Positions 37,675 through 51,200 of a DNA stretch of 64,000 nucleotides are shown piece by piece. How positions within the stretch are numbered: the stretch's first letter is position 1; every line of letters starts with the position of its first letter. This stretch comes from Tigriopus japonicus (lineage: Eukaryota > Arthropoda > Copepoda > Harpacticoida > Harpacticidae), in the NCBI GenBank assembly GCA_010645155.1, contig CM021319.1:4310094-4374093 (forward strand). The letters run 5' to 3'. The notes beneath the pieces are model-generated. The model saw only the letters and a list, made by a program, of their open reading frames with translations, did not search any database and had not been told where the DNA came from. A program made the position numbers and the translations under genes.

Positions 37675-40458
37675 TCTGGCCGAATAGATCGCTCAATCGA
37701 GTTTGTTCTACCACGGCAATCAATGATTTGGCTTAGTCGAAGGCGGCCGCAAGTAACAAGGAGAACACGCCGCCCAAGGAGAGAGAGGGAGAATAAACCA
37801 ATCTGCAACCTAAAGAAAAGGACGAGCAAAATAAACTCACTTTTTAGACGGTCAATCAATCTGATATCAATGAATGTGTGAAGGTATCTAACTAACTATC
37901 GATTTAATTATCATTTAGACCCCTCGCATTTATGCCGACTCGGGTGCACCACTTTCTTTGGGTGATGGGTGATGACGAACACCGACCAACCTTCCTGTCC
38001 CGCCTCGTCCTCCCCCCGTCCTCCCCCCACATGTGTAAACTAGCACTGATTCTAATGGCTAACTCGAGTCAAGATTAACCGAGTAATCAACTACCGATGG
38101 CGAACGACAAGGACTGTCTCGTTTGGCGGCTTACGTTGTGACCGGCGGGTGACCGGCTCAAACCCACCCACGGGGTTGGGCCATAGACAAATATTTTGAA
38201 CGTATCAAGACGAGGATTGCGGCCAAGATTGCGCCCACCCAAGTTTGGCCGCAACAAATGGATTTACAACAACAGAAGAAGAAGATGCAGCAGCAGCAAC
38301 AACAACGGTCAATGGCAGTGTTGCTCCATGATATGGCGGGAAATTCTTAACGCTAAGCCAAAAAACGTCGTGCGTTAGCCCGATTCAGCCACAATCATAT
38401 CTTGGCTATTTTAGGCAGGAATTTTAGGATAGGTCTCCCCAATCCCCATCGGCCCCTTCCCGCAATCTAGCATCACTGATCCCGCTAGATGGGCGCACTG
38501 GTTGTTGTTGTTCTGACAGGGCCAACCAGAGAGTGCTGTGAATCAGCCACGGAGCGAGCGTGAAGCATGTGATCCGCAGAATCCACACAAGAAAGTTCAA
38601 CCGAGTACCAACACGCACACACCCGTACTAGTGATGCCTACCAGGGAGGCCAACTATTTTTTGACCGTTGAATCCAAATCATGGTGAATAAAATGCCAAT
38701 GAAAATAACGGAAAAGTGATAAATCTGCAAAATCAAAACAAAAAGGGCCTTTGGGCGGTTTGTAAAAACATATTTCACTCAAAATTTGGTAAAAAATACC
38801 AGGTTCTGTTTTGAAAAAAAGGAGAGAAAAAAATATGTCGTTTCAAACTGGAAAACGAAAAAATTTAATTAGCCGAAAAAGCAGGGCAAGTTTTGTGCTA
38901 TGTAGTAAAACACTTAGAAAAATCAAAAAAAGATCATTTGAAAATACAGATTGTAAAGAAAAAAAATCTGATGCGACTAAATTTATTTTAGTTTTTTTAA
39001 AAGACTTTCCCATTTATGTTATAAAATAATGGCAAAAACTAAAATAAAAAAATGGTAGAAAAATTCACTTGTTCCCCAATCATGGACGATTGTAGGTGCA
39101 AATGTTCGGTCGGAAGAGCGCCCGATGCTCTACGCTTCAAATTGCTCTAACTGCCACAAATTTCAGTCGATCAAGTTGAAATTAAGCGTGTGAGCTTTGC
39201 ATTACCAATCAAACACTTGGTTTGATAAGATTTTTCTCTTTCTAACACAGATTTCGAAACATGGCTTTTGCCGGTAGCCGAGGCATCCAAGTGTTTAGTG
39301 ATCCTTGGTTACACTTGTACTTACACAAAAACAGTGGCCTTTTGTTGAGAATTTTCTCATGCAAGAACGAGCAAATAAAGTGTGCATATTTTTCCAAAAT
39401 CCTAACCAAAGGTGTTCAAACTTGCAATTCGACATTTTTCATAACATCCAAGTCATATAATGTCTTTTTAATGCGAAAATCCTTACACTGTCCAAATTCT
39501 TGTGAGCCACATACCGTTGTCGAACAAGCCTTTTCTCTACTTTCATCTGCCCGCGATAATATTTTTGAAGAGATCACTGTTTGAGTGATCTCCTGCATTC
39601 CTAATTGGGTCACGACTTCTCAAGAGAAAGCTTCCAACTTTTTATCCTATTGAATCCAATAGATTCAAAAATAAAGCAATTGTTCCTTCATTAATGGAAC
39701 CAAAAATACTTCTGATCACCATTAGAAGGTTATAATTAGGGACAGGAACTTTAGACGAATAATCTTCTTCGTCTGTTCTCATCTTTTTTCGCCTTTTTGA
39801 CCTTAATTTGTAGCAAAAAAAAATCGTCTAATTTGGATTTTATTCGTCTTTTTTCGTGTAATCGGGCAATTTTATTAGTCTTTTCTCGTCTAATTGGCCA
39901 AAAATTTGGATTTTCTTGGATTTCAAGCTCTTTCAGAGTTTTTTTTTAATTTTCCAACCAAATCAAAAAATTCAAAAGAAGTTCAACCCCACCAATTTAC
40001 TGGCCAATGTAATAATTTGATTGTCAATTGCGGTTTTGCACAAACAAAATACAATCCACACTTATACATTAACTTGTAGTTGTAGAGTTGCTCAACAGAC
40101 ACAGAAAGAAGAGATTACGAAACAGCCTTTTGGCTATCAAAACAATTATTGGATCTGCAAATTTGATTTTAAGAAGCCTCTTTAAAAGAGGCATTTTTTA
40201 ACTCTTGGGTTTTATTTGACATATGTACTACTGGCTAATTCTTGCTCATTAGGTACTTCCTTTTTTTGAATTTTCTAGATTTTGCCGTTTTTGCACAGGC
40301 AGACAGATTGGTCCCCATCGATGAACGATTTTAAAGAAAACGAACAAAACGAACATTGGCTTCACCTAGAATGGCTCTTACATGATTTAGCATGCCCTCA
40401 ACACATCCCACTTGGGTGACCTCCCTTGTTCTCAAAATGAACAACTCAACATCAGAGC

Positions 40459-41559
40459 TAGAACTCTATATGAGAAAGAGTACAATCATATCCAACGCCA
40501 TCTAGTTGATTTGGCTCGCAACTGCTCGCCGTTCCCAAAACAATGCAAAAGTACCCTCTAAGCTGAACAACTTTTCCAAAATATGAGAACAAGGTAACAA
40601 CTTTTGAGAAGGTAAAGGGCCTAGAACCTTAATGAAGGGGTCCAAAATGGCCTATTAGTGTGTTTCAAATGATTCAAAGCTGAATTACTTGTAAAATTAA
40701 GTTTAAAACCTAAAAGACCAAGAGAAAAATGAATATCTCACCCCTCACTCCGATCAATGCTTTTCAGAGAAAACGTTCGCAATCAGGGCTCCTACCATAA
40801 AAATGTGTCAGAAAGAATATTGATAGAGAGGAGAATGTTGAGTTTTCCTTTCTTCACCTTTCAACCCTGAAATTTTGAGTCAAGTCCTCCTTGTTTGTTC
40901 ACTGGGCTCAGTGTGGAGAGCGAGAGCGAGAGAGAGCGAGCGAGAGAGAGAGAGAAAGCTGGCCCGGCCCAGCAATCCTATCAGTTCCCTTCTTAACAAG
41001 TGCCAGTGGGCAAGCTGGGCAAGCCATCTGAAGCTAGCAAGCATTTGACTGGACTCCCCTGCTGGCCACCACCAGCTACTCCTGTGATCTTGCATCTAGG
41101 TGGGCAAGTTTAAATTGCAGTCAGGGGTGAAGTCAAGAGAGGAAGAAAATTCCCTGTGCTCTTTCTCAGCAATGACCATGACAGCCAAGCACAAGAGGGA
41201 AGAGAATTCAGCAGCCCTGCAATTTCATTTCCAATCACATTGTTGCCATCACCACTTGCATCAATATGTCCAAGGGGATAGATTTTCATTCTCTTAATGT
41301 CTTTTAAAGTTTTAAACCTAATTTTACAAGTAATGCAATCTTAATTCATTTGAAACACACTAACAGTTCATTTTGGACTCCTTCATAAGGGTTCTAGACC
41401 CCTTAGTTTCTCAAAAATTGCTATCTTCGTCTCATATTTTGGAAAATTTGTTCAGCTTAGAGGGTACTCGTGCATCCTTTTGGGAACGGCGAGCAGTTGC
41501 GAGCAGAATGAACTAGATGGCGTTGGATATGATTGTACTCTTTCTAATATAGAGCTCTA
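40459..41559. mobile_element. TAGAGC-family element nested in hAT-like element
   Basis: A 1101-bp element with ends TAGAACTCTATATGAGAAAG and AATATAGAGCTCTA and a perfect 8-bp duplication ATCAGAGC (40451-40458 and 41560-41567). Inverted arms of about 200 bp contain GAGTACAATCATATCCAACG and the CGCCATCTAGTTGAT segment shared with the smaller 25706-26158 copy. The centre includes a GA-rich run at 40913-40957. Insertion into the 39737-42249 element shows it is the younger of the two. Confidence 0.88.
40913..40957 (+). repeat. (GA)n-rich microsatellite
   Basis: About 45 bp of GAGA/GCGA repeats inside the nested TAGAGC-family element. Confidence 0.9.
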
Positions 41560-42420
41560 ATCAGAGCAAGCCTTCTTCAGGAAGCCAAGTGGAGCTTCAG
41601 TCAAAGAGAAAAATGACAATCAGCGCCATCTTGTGGTAGAAACGGTTGTGGGTGCTTTTGTTTAGTCTTTGGCATTAATTTGTGATTACTCAGCATGGCT
41701 TTTTATTTTTGAACACAATAATATCGTAGCTGAGCTCTAAAAGACTCGAAATGTGAAGAGAAATCCACTTGTTGCCAAAATTGGAGCTTCCATCTTAAAG
41801 TTGAGGATAGATCTGAAATCAAGAGAATTTGCCCGTGTTTGGGCTTCATCTAGTGCCGATTTTTGTAACCTTCAATTAAAATTCTTCATAGGGACATATA
41901 TTTTGTCTACTGTATTTTGTGGGAGCTTTTTTAAACGTCTTTTTTGTCCATACGAGTATTCAATTTGTCTTCTTTCTTATACGCCAGTTCCATTCGCCTT
42001 TTTTTGATTCGAACTTTTACGTCTTACAAGTATTTTTTCGTGTTTTTTTCATCTTATGGGAACTTTTATTCGTCTTTTTTCGTTTAATCGGTCAATTTTA
42101 TTCGTCTTTTTCTTCTAATCAGGCAATTCTATTTGTCTTTTTCGTCTAATCAGGCAATTCTATTCGTCTTTTTAGTCCAATCAGGCAATTCTATTCGTCT
42201 TTTTTTCGTTTAATTTGACAGTTTTATTCGTCTAAACTTCCTGTCCCTAGTTATAATCATAAGGACGGAGAGGATGTTTCTCGGCCAATCGGTGCTCTTC
42301 AAGTTGAATTCCACATTGGTGGTTAAATTCTTAAGTTATTTTTTTTTGCAGATTTTTTATTAACGCTACAAGGAATGCGATTCCCTGTAAATTGAAGGAT
42401 TTCTCCCGACAGCTTCAATC

Positions 42421-42512
42421 CGACCCCAACAGGATTCGAACCTTCGCCGTCTGGGGAAGCACTTACACTCGGCACTTTTTAAGAACGCGCTAGTACGCGT
42501 GGCCATCTATAA
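42421..42512 (-). repeat. tRNA-like SINE head or tRNA pseudogene
   Basis: On the minus strand a tRNA-like segment has an A-box-like start (ATGGCCACGCGTACTAGCGC) and a canonical B-box GGTTCGAATCC at 42442-42432. There is a longer variable region of Ser/Leu type between them. Acceptor pairing is weak, so it is more likely a tRNA-derived SINE head than a functional tRNA. Confidence 0.45.
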
Positions 42513-43382
42513 TTACGGAGTACAATTATCTTATGAATTCCAATGGAATAAAAAATCATTCATCAACAGCTGAGTTATTTGACTTTGAATGTTCCATTTT
42601 TGACCCCAAAAAGCCGGAGAACGCTTCAGTTATATGAAAAAAAAACAAATTCCTAAAGATTTTACATAGCTTTTCAATATCGCTAAAAATGATTTTTTTT
42701 CGAGTTTTGGAGCTTTTGTCAAAATAGCTGAAACTAATTAAAAATATCACTTAAACGGCACTTAAAATACATTTTGCGATAAAACATCTTTTGCAGTATC
42801 AAAAACACTAAAAGTTAGAATACTTAGAAGTTTTGAAAAAAATCGGTTAATGTTTCAAGTTTCGATTTTAGTCCATTTTGACATGGTCCTTCTAGAAATC
42901 GTAAATTTGAATATGAATCTATTTATTTGTAATCTTGGCAGAACACACATCATAGCGGACTCTACATAGTTATGAAATATGCTTTCCAAAAATCTTGTGT
43001 AAGTGCATTTTAAGTGATATTTTATATTATTCTGAGGTCCCAAGGCCCCAAGATCGTTAGACAGACGGATCCTTGTCATTAAAGTAACAATGAGAATGCA
43101 GGAATAGTTCAATTTGACTCAAGGATAAAACAAAACATATGCAGACAAATAAATTTTTCACATGCATTATGTAAGGCTAAATAGCCTGAAGGCTTTGCCA
43201 TCCCTAGAACAAATGAATGAGGAAAGAGCCCTGTGTTTCATTTCAGATTTTGAAAGTTGATTTGAAGTTGTCTAATAATTTCACATGGATGTTTCAAAGC
43301 ATTCAATATTTGAACAAAAGAATTGAAGCTCAAGACAGATTACGGCATGATCTGCCATAAAATCTTGATACACATTTTTGAA

Positions 43383-43485
43383 TTTTCTCAAGAAAATTTG
43401 ATTCGCCAATTCACACCCCCAGGGCACTTTTCTGGTACCGGCGTCGACATTGCTTATCAAAATATCTGGATGATGACTGGTTGGC
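43383..43485 (+). repeat. SINE body fragment
   Basis: Similar to the body of the SINE at 61638-61878: shared TTCTCAAG-AAATTT, CAATTCACACCC and GATACCGG/GGTACCGG followed by ATTGCTTATC. The tRNA head is missing, so this is a 5'-truncated copy. Confidence 0.6.
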
Positions 43486-45663
43486 TCAAAATATGTCAAA
43501 GTCAATTTTCCCCGTTTGATCCGTAATTTTATAATCATATGAAAGCCCCAAACAACAACATTTACTTATCAATAACGTTGCACCTCAAGCATGATACACA
43601 TTGAAACATCTGAAAGATATAGGGTCCTGAAGAACTTCTGAAGACGAAACTTCTTCTATAAAATGTTTCTTTTGCGGGAAACCTTAACACCAAAAGTTGA
43701 TATTTTAGTGCTCTTTTGATCTGCCACAACACATTTTTCCTTTTTCTTTGCGAGCGCCTATTTTCTATTCAAGATTCTATATTTCATACCACATTAATTG
43801 CAACTTTCTGTAAATTTAATTTGAATGACTATAAATAATCAATCACTTGAAAACTCTCGTTACTTTCCACATCATATTATTTAGGACCACAACGGATCAT
43901 CTCCGACTACTTCAAGCTTTCCCGATTCATCCAGTCAAAAGTGACCTGCCTAGCTTCGCCCAAAGTCATGTCCCATTCTCCTCCAGTTAAATGTATCCTC
44001 CTTGGCTTACCTTTCACCCAAGATGTCACCCATCAACGGTTACCAACTCAGTCGGATTGATCCACTTGTTCATGTGGCACAATGCTTTCCAAAATAGCGT
44101 TACGCATTCGCTCACAAACACTTCTGAATGAACGGGCGAATCAACGAATCAATGGTTGGATGAATGGAAGGTTAGAGAGATAGAGAAACGAAGCCGAATC
44201 GCGGTGTCGGATAACAAATACGCGGCACAAGTATTCATGAACCAACCGTTGGATCGAATAACTAGGTAATCAGGTATCAAATATCATGGTAGGTCGTGGC
44301 ACTCAGGAGTCACTTGTTTCAACTCATGATCGTCGTCATTATTTGTACTTCTACCACAAACACCATCTTGCCCATTTGGCCATTTATTTTCCAGATCAGC
44401 GTTGCCAGATTGCTTTAAGCCAACACTGCCATAAGCAGTTTGAAATACTGCCAATTCCCGCTGCCATGCTGTCATATGCTATCACATTCTCTCAATTTTG
44501 GAAGATGACACACTATCTTTATTTTGTGTCAAAGATTTACGGGCTCGATATAAAGGTCGAAAATTATCGTCCCACTACCAGGTCAAAATCTTTTCATATT
44601 GCCATTTTCTTGGCAATAAAAACTAAAACCTGGCACGGTTATTCCAGTTCCACTTCTGAAACTCTTACACGAAATCAGACTGGCAGGTGGGAGCGTGTCT
44701 TTTGGCCAAGCTTTCGATTAATGAAATAAACAGAAAAGCAAGTACGAAGTTTGGGAAAATAAACGAGTTCAATGTTGTTCAAATGTATGGTTCATTTCCA
44801 GATTTTCACGCAAGCGATCACAATATTTGACATTTTCAAACGCCTTAAAATATGGTCGATGATATTTTTGTTGTGGCCGCAGGAGTTCAAAATCTTCCAC
44901 TTTTGACCACTATTCATTGATCATATTTTCTTCTGCCAACGGCTTATGCTTTGGCATTTTTGGACTTAAGTGGCTGAGAACTTGTCTTTTGAGCAATCCT
45001 GACCTCAGAGTCTGTCAGCAGAGTCTCCAAATCTTGCATTTTCGAGCGAATTTTACACTTTTTGGGGCATAATTTGCTCATAGAAATTATAACTCTATGT
45101 AGTAAATTACGCTTTTTGAGGTCTGGTTGCGCAAAAATTTAGACACTTTGTGTCGAAAATTGTTCTCATAAACAAAAAAATAAAGACATATTAACGCTAT
45201 TTCACTTGTTCTGTTTGGAGGCACTGGCTGTTGGTATAGATTAGGAGTAGGGGGCTGAAAACGAGTCATTTTATTTGATGACTTGCGAGTCAAGAATCAT
45301 TTTGCCAGTCAACAAATGACTCGGATTCAAGTCTTTTGCTTCAAAAGTTAGTTTCAACATGTCTTACAAGTCTTTTACCTACATAAATATGACTCGCAAG
45401 TCCTTTACTTACATCAATGGGAGTTGTGAGTCTTTACGTTGTTGAATAATAATATGGGCATAATTTTGTTCTAATAATCAAATAGAATACAAGTGTATGT
45501 ATATTAAAGAGACAATAATTCTATTCCATTAAATAATCAATAATCATATTTTTTCATATTATTTTTTTCATAATACATATATTTTTTACATTGTACATAA
45601 CTTTACATATACACTTAATCTGAAATTACGTTTCTTTGCAATTCAGGGCAAAATTGTCTTATG

Positions 45664-46300
45664 CTTATTTATTTGCCAAAAAAGAAATTTTGCACTTATT
45701 TGCCAAAAAAATTGCAATTATTTGACCCAAAACAAGAAAGTTTGCATTTATTTGCCTAAAAAGACAAATTTTGCAGTTATTTGCCTAAAAAGACAAATTT
45801 ATCAGTTATTTGCCTAAAAAGACAAATTTTGCAGTAATTTGCCAAACAATGGACAAATTTTGCAGTTTTTTGCCAAACAATAGACAAATTTTGCAGTTAT
45901 TTGCCAAACAATAGACAAATTTTGCAGTTATTTGCCTAAAAAGACAAATTTTGCAGTTATTTGCCTAAAAAGACAAATTTTGCAGTTATTTGCCTAAAAA
46001 GACAATTTTTTCAGTTATTTGCTTAAAAAGACAAATTTTGCAGTTATTTGCCTAAAAAGACAAATTTTGCAGTTATTTGCCTAAAACAACAATTTTTGCA
46101 GTTATTTGCCATACAATAGACAATTTTGCTATTACTTGACGAAAAAGAGAAAATTTTGTATTTATTTGCCCTAAAAAGAGAAATTTTGAATCTTTTTTGC
46201 CCAAAAAAGACAAATTTTGTATGAATTTGCACAAAAAGACAAATTTTGCATTTATTTCCCGATACAAGAATAATTCTGCATTCATTTGCCCAATAAAGGC
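45664..46300 (+). repeat. 29-bp minisatellite (about 20 copies)
   Basis: Tandem copies of a unit close to GCAGTTATTTGCCTAAAAAG plus ACAAATTTT. Central copies (45780-46090) are nearly identical and outer copies diverge on both sides. The minus strand gives spurious open frames of FLGK-type repeats. It might be an internal array of an undefined transposon, since similar arrays lie in other elements here, but no terminal repeats were found. Confidence 0.85.
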
Positions 46301-47368
46301 AAATGAAAAGAAAAATGGCAAAACTGGATCGTATTCATAGGTGAATTGACTTTGTATGAGAGCGATTACTGTATCATATTTCAGACCTGCTGCCAATAGC
46401 AGTCTAGGCTTGCTTAAAATGTCTCAGTTTTCAAGGATCAGATTTTCAAAAAATGTTGCATTTAAGAGCAATCGCATGGTTAATGTATTTTGATAAGTAT
46501 TGGAAAGTAATTAAAAAAAAAACAAATGGAGAAATGGGAAGCCTTCAATCAAACAAATTATTTGTTCTTAGGTATAGTTGACCCAGGAACCGATCTCCTT
46601 TGGCCATCTTGTTATTTAATGTCGGGCATTCCTGATTTAAAAATTTGGAAGAAGGCTCTCAATTTATGTAGCGAAATTTTAGATAATAGCAACAAAACAT
46701 ACTTTTTTGAAAAAAAAACATCAACAAATGCTATACCAACTTCAAGTTGGACATATTAGAAAGAAATTGTTGCAATTACTAGGCCTAAATCTTCGTTTTA
46801 GCTACCTTGCACGCTCATCAGAAACGCACGTCTTCCGAACTTTTTTCCGCCAAAAATGGTGACATCACTAGTAATTCCTGCCATTCGCGCTTTTGACTGA
46901 AGAGTGAGCGAGGAGAAATACTTCACAAACAGCTTGGGTGAAAAAACATTTTGCGTTTTCCTCTGGCCGCAAGATCTTGCAACAAGAGGTAGAACGGGTT
47001 ATTTTCCGTCTACACTTGCCTGAATTTCATAGACGCATAACTTTTAACTCCGTCGTACGATTGAGGTGAAAATTGGTAGAAAAACTCCCTGTGATATCAA
47101 AACATCTCCCGTAAATCACATTCTACTCAGTCTAGGTAAAGATCTTTAAGTCTACGTAATGCCGTGGTCTGTGTCTCAGCGGTTCCTCGGACGCTGCTGT
47201 CAAAATTCTCCAAGTTGCAACATCTGAGCCACAGACCATGTAATGGCCATTATCTGATCTGTGATCTGGGCCGAGGTCGGCACATCAAAGGTGACCAAGG
47301 TTAAGCGTTGATATTAACTTGGGCTCCAATTTTCCTTAGCAATGCTGAAGATTTGAGTGTTATGTATT

Positions 47369-47427
47369 CATCAAATGCGTATAATCATCAAATGCGTATA
47401 ATCATCAAATGCGTATAATCATCAAAT
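47369..47427 (+). repeat. 17-bp tandem repeat, 3.4 copies
   Basis: Perfect direct repeats of CATCAAATGCGTATAAT, with a partial fourth copy. Confidence 0.92.
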
Positions 47428-48246
47428 CAGTATGTCAATCCAACGGCTTAGAAAAATTGCAGTCTAGGGGACAAAGATTGAAATCCCCGAGTTTGGGTTT
47501 TCGTCTTGTTTGTAGCACGCTGGTAAGGTCAGCGCAGATCAAAACACGCAGGCAGTTCTCGCCTTCCTCCCCACCTCCCCACCTCCCTCCTTCCCGGTTG
47601 TGCAAGTTTCGTGGGCCCGTCCATAACTTCAAAAGGGTGGCCGGATATCGGGCCCGTTTCCGAAAAATGGGAATAAAGAAAGGTAGCGAGGGTTGAAACC
47701 GGACACTCCCTGGAAATTGATATTTTTAATAGTTTTTGTGAGATTTTAGAACTTTGGGGTTTGCCGTGCGAAATCAGGTTTTGACATTGGGGTTGTTTTC
47801 TTTCAATCAACATTTGGATCTGGCCACACTGAGTAAGTAAGTGAGATTATAAGTGAGTCAAGAAACACGCTCTATGACCAGAAGCTCATGTAGCTCTCTC
47901 TCCGTATGTATGTGTGTGTGTTTGTGTGACCCTCGGTCTGCGGTAGTGCCGTTCGTCATTGGGATTGTTGTCCTCATTGACCGAGTCCAAGGACGAGACC
48001 GGTCGACTGAGTTGTTTTGTTGTTGTCGTCGTCATCGAGGACTCAAATCTCACGCTTTTAGCAGCGGTCAGACATGCGGCACACGCGCGCCTGTCCAGCG
48101 ATCATTGCGTTAGTCTGAGATTAAAATTGAACCGCCGTCCGGATTCCAATCGAACCGCGTAACTTAGCACCCCTCGGATCACCGCTTGTCCGGTTGTCCG
48201 GTTTGTCGACCGTCATCATCCTTGAGGCCGCCATTTGGCCTCCACC

Positions 48247-51200
48247 ATGTCTTCGTCTTCCACGACTTTGAGTTCAAGCCACCCCGCGATGGGCGGGCCA
48301 TCGTCACCTTCGTCGGCCGCCGCGGCTTTGGAAGCCAAGATCGCGTCGATTCGCGCCAAAAACGCGGCTCTCGAGAAGCGCCATCAAGAAGTGGAGCAAG
48401 ATCGGTTGAGCGCCGAGAAGCGACAATCCGCGGTCCAGCCGCAAAATCAGCCGCCGGCTCAATCGTACCCGCATCGAAATGCCACTCACAATAGCGAGAA
48501 CCCTCATCGTCATCATCATTCGCACTCAGCCTCGGGGGTAAGTCCACCGTACTCTTCGGACCGTTCGGTCGTTTCACTCGGTCTTTTGCCTTTCAGTCGG
48601 GATCCGGTTCGAGTCGCGGCGGTGGCGGCGGTCAGTTTCGCCGGGAAAGCGCTCCTCGAAGCGCTTGGCGATCCGGCGATCCCTCGGAAGAAAATCGAGG
48701 TCCTCTGCGCACGCCCACCGGTGCACCCGCATCGCGCCCCAAAGAGAGCCAAAAAGAAGGGGGTCCGCCTCCGGACCCGGCCTATCGGTAAGTGGTTCAT
48801 GTTCCTTTGACATTAAAATCTCCGGACAACTCATGGAAGTGTGCATTGTAGATTTCTAGCCGATCGGATGCGCGATGGTTCGGACAGCGATGAAGCTGAC
48901 GGCGATGGTGGGTGGCGCCATCGACCGTCTGGCCGTGGCGCATCGTCTCGGGGCGGTCCGGGTCGTGGTGGACGGGGTGCTGGACGAGGAGCGCCTCGGG
49001 GGTCTAATGGTTCGGGACGGGGGGCGGGTCGAGGCTTCCCGGCCCATGAACACTCGGAGCGCGAGTCTTGGCGCTCTCACCCACCCGCCCCGTCCGGTGG
49101 ATTCGATCATCAGTCCGAGCGAGGTCAACGTCATCGCGGTGGGGGCGCCGCTCAAGCCCGCTTAGAGAGGGCGCGCCAGCCGCCACTTCACGCCTCATCC
49201 GATGCTACCGAATCGAAAACGGCCCATCAAAACCGTGGTAAGTCGTGTGAATGAACGCTTGGGTGGGTTTGAACCGCAATGTTGATAGACTGTAGTCATT
49301 ATCAGGCTCCGTGTCGGATCCGGTGGCGTCCTCGCCTTGGCGTTGCCCCGATCCCGGTTGCGGCCATGCCAATCCGTCAGGGGGAGACACTTGTGCTCAA
49401 TGCGACTTGAAATGGTCTATCGCCGAGGACCACATTGCCCGTGCATCCAGACGTGAGCGAATGATTGCGCAGTTTTTCTGGGGGACTACATTCATGCTAA
49501 TCTACTCCATTTATAGAAAACGGCCAACGACGTGTCAAAGATGACAATCGCAATCTGCGAGTCGAAGTGAAGTTTAACCGCTCTCCTACCCATGATGATC
49601 GCCGTGGTTCCCATCATCATGCCTCTCCTCCTGTGTCTTCCTCTTCTTCTGGCCAAAGAGGCGCCGGTCAGCGACGAGACTCGTCGGGAGCGAATGGCGA
49701 CGGGTGGAAAGCCAAAGCTTCCCCGTCGCCGAAAACCACCCCGACTCAATGGCACGAGGCTGAGCCTTACCAACCCAAGACCTCGGTGGCTCAAGTAACT
49801 TCATCTTCAACCTCCTCATCGGGAGCTCAAACCGCCGAGAGCTCATCAACGTGGAACTGGCGCGATCCCAATGGTGAAAACGTGAGTGAATGGGTCGATC
49901 CAACCGGAGTCAATCCTCTTATCACCTCTGATCCATCGCAAAGTGAGTGACACTCGATGACACGGTTCATCTATTGTATAACTAAACAAATGCCGTTTAT
50001 GTTTTAAGGTTTGGAGTGGAATCAGTACATGGACATGACCGAAATACCGGCTGATCCCCAATCTCAATTCATGGCGATGCCCGCTTACCCCGATGGCGGT
50101 GGCTTAGCTGGACCCGATACCACTGGAATAGGTGGTAATCCTCACATGTTGATGCAGTACCACCATGCTCAAGCTGCTGCAGTCATGGCTGGTCATCATC
50201 ATCATCATCCAAACAATGCGTACATCCCCTTGCCGCAACACCATCAGTTGCCTCATCATCAACAACACGGAGCCCTGTTGGGTCACACGCCAATTATGAC
50301 CACTCATCATATGGGCATGCATGGCGGTCCCCACGTTTCCATGCGAAGCCAGTATTACCCACCCTCAATGGGCGAGTATTCCAACCACGCCAACGAGCCT
50401 GGTCATTACTCAGGACGTCGACCCTTCTCATCTACCCCCCGGTTCGAGACTCATCCTCGCAGAGGAAACAACGGTGAAATCAGCTACATTCCCCAACGGT
50501 TTCAAAAGCAGCTGCCCAACGAAGGCTCGAAACAGACGTGGAACATTCATAAGGCCATCGCCAAACTGCCTCGGTCCTCTTTGGACACTCCACCGAGTGG
50601 ATGTGATCAGTTATTGATGTTTGTGTCTAAATCGGTGGCTGAATGTCTCAATGCCGAGGAGATGAGCCAAGAACTCAAAGTTAAGATAAAAATGGTTCCA
50701 GTTGAGAGCTTTGAAGACCTCTTAGGGAAAATGGACGAGTTCGACCCTGCCCAACACCGATACATACTGTTTCATGTGCTCAATGAAGACGCCAGGACCA
50801 TTTCTCAATGCGGAAAGAGTGATGTAGACAAAGGTCAAGATTCGGACAATATGGCTGACAACTTTTGTGATCTAGTTGAAAACTTGGTCCGGAGAATCGC
50901 TTACGTAACTGCTATAGTGTCCATGCTCAACCCCAGATGTGATTTCGAGGAACTCAACGCAATGTCATGTCCCAATAGTGTTCGAAAAGTGATTAACGTC
51001 CAATTGTCCATGCGACTTCACGAGAAGAAGAACATAGTGAGTGTCAACAACGACCTCGTTTTAGAATGGTTCAAGGATGACGTGAAACGGAATCGTCTCG
51101 TGAAAAGCAATGGACACGAGCTCACTGCTTTTGGAATCTCGGTCATGTTGGAGCAATGGCTCACAGTACTCAAGGAGTTTGTTCATCAGGTCCAAGAAGT

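Larger units (their letters stand above)
39737..42249. mobile_element. hAT-like element with TCGTCTTTTT subterminal arrays
   Basis: A 2513-bp element with ends TAGGGACAGGAACTTTAGAC and TCTAAACTTCCTGTCCCTA and a perfect 8-bp duplication GTTATAAT (39729-39736 and 42250-42257). Both subterminal regions contain degenerate tandem copies of a TCGTCTTTTT / TCGTCTAATCAGGCAATT unit. It is interrupted by the TAGAGC-type element at 40459-41559. A transposase is not recognisable. Confidence 0.87.
37675..48246. other. Intergenic interval dominated by transposons
   Basis: Lies between the divergent VRK1-like and CCDC9-like genes and should hold both promoters at its ends; 38.0-38.3 kb has CAG/CAA-rich sequence. 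It contains a nested pair of hAT-like elements, SINE-type fragments, a 29-bp minisatellite and a 17-bp tandem repeat, all listed separately. 42.7-45.2 kb otherwise shows no recognisable feature, and short frames there lack coding character. Confidence 0.6.

Noticed and set aside
44286..44729. 147-codon plus-strand frame
   Set aside because: Residue composition is not protein-like, no domain or splice partner, and it lies in repeat-rich intergenic DNA.
46044..46396. Minus-strand frames with FLGK-type repeats
   Set aside because: Translation of the 29-bp minisatellite, not a gene.
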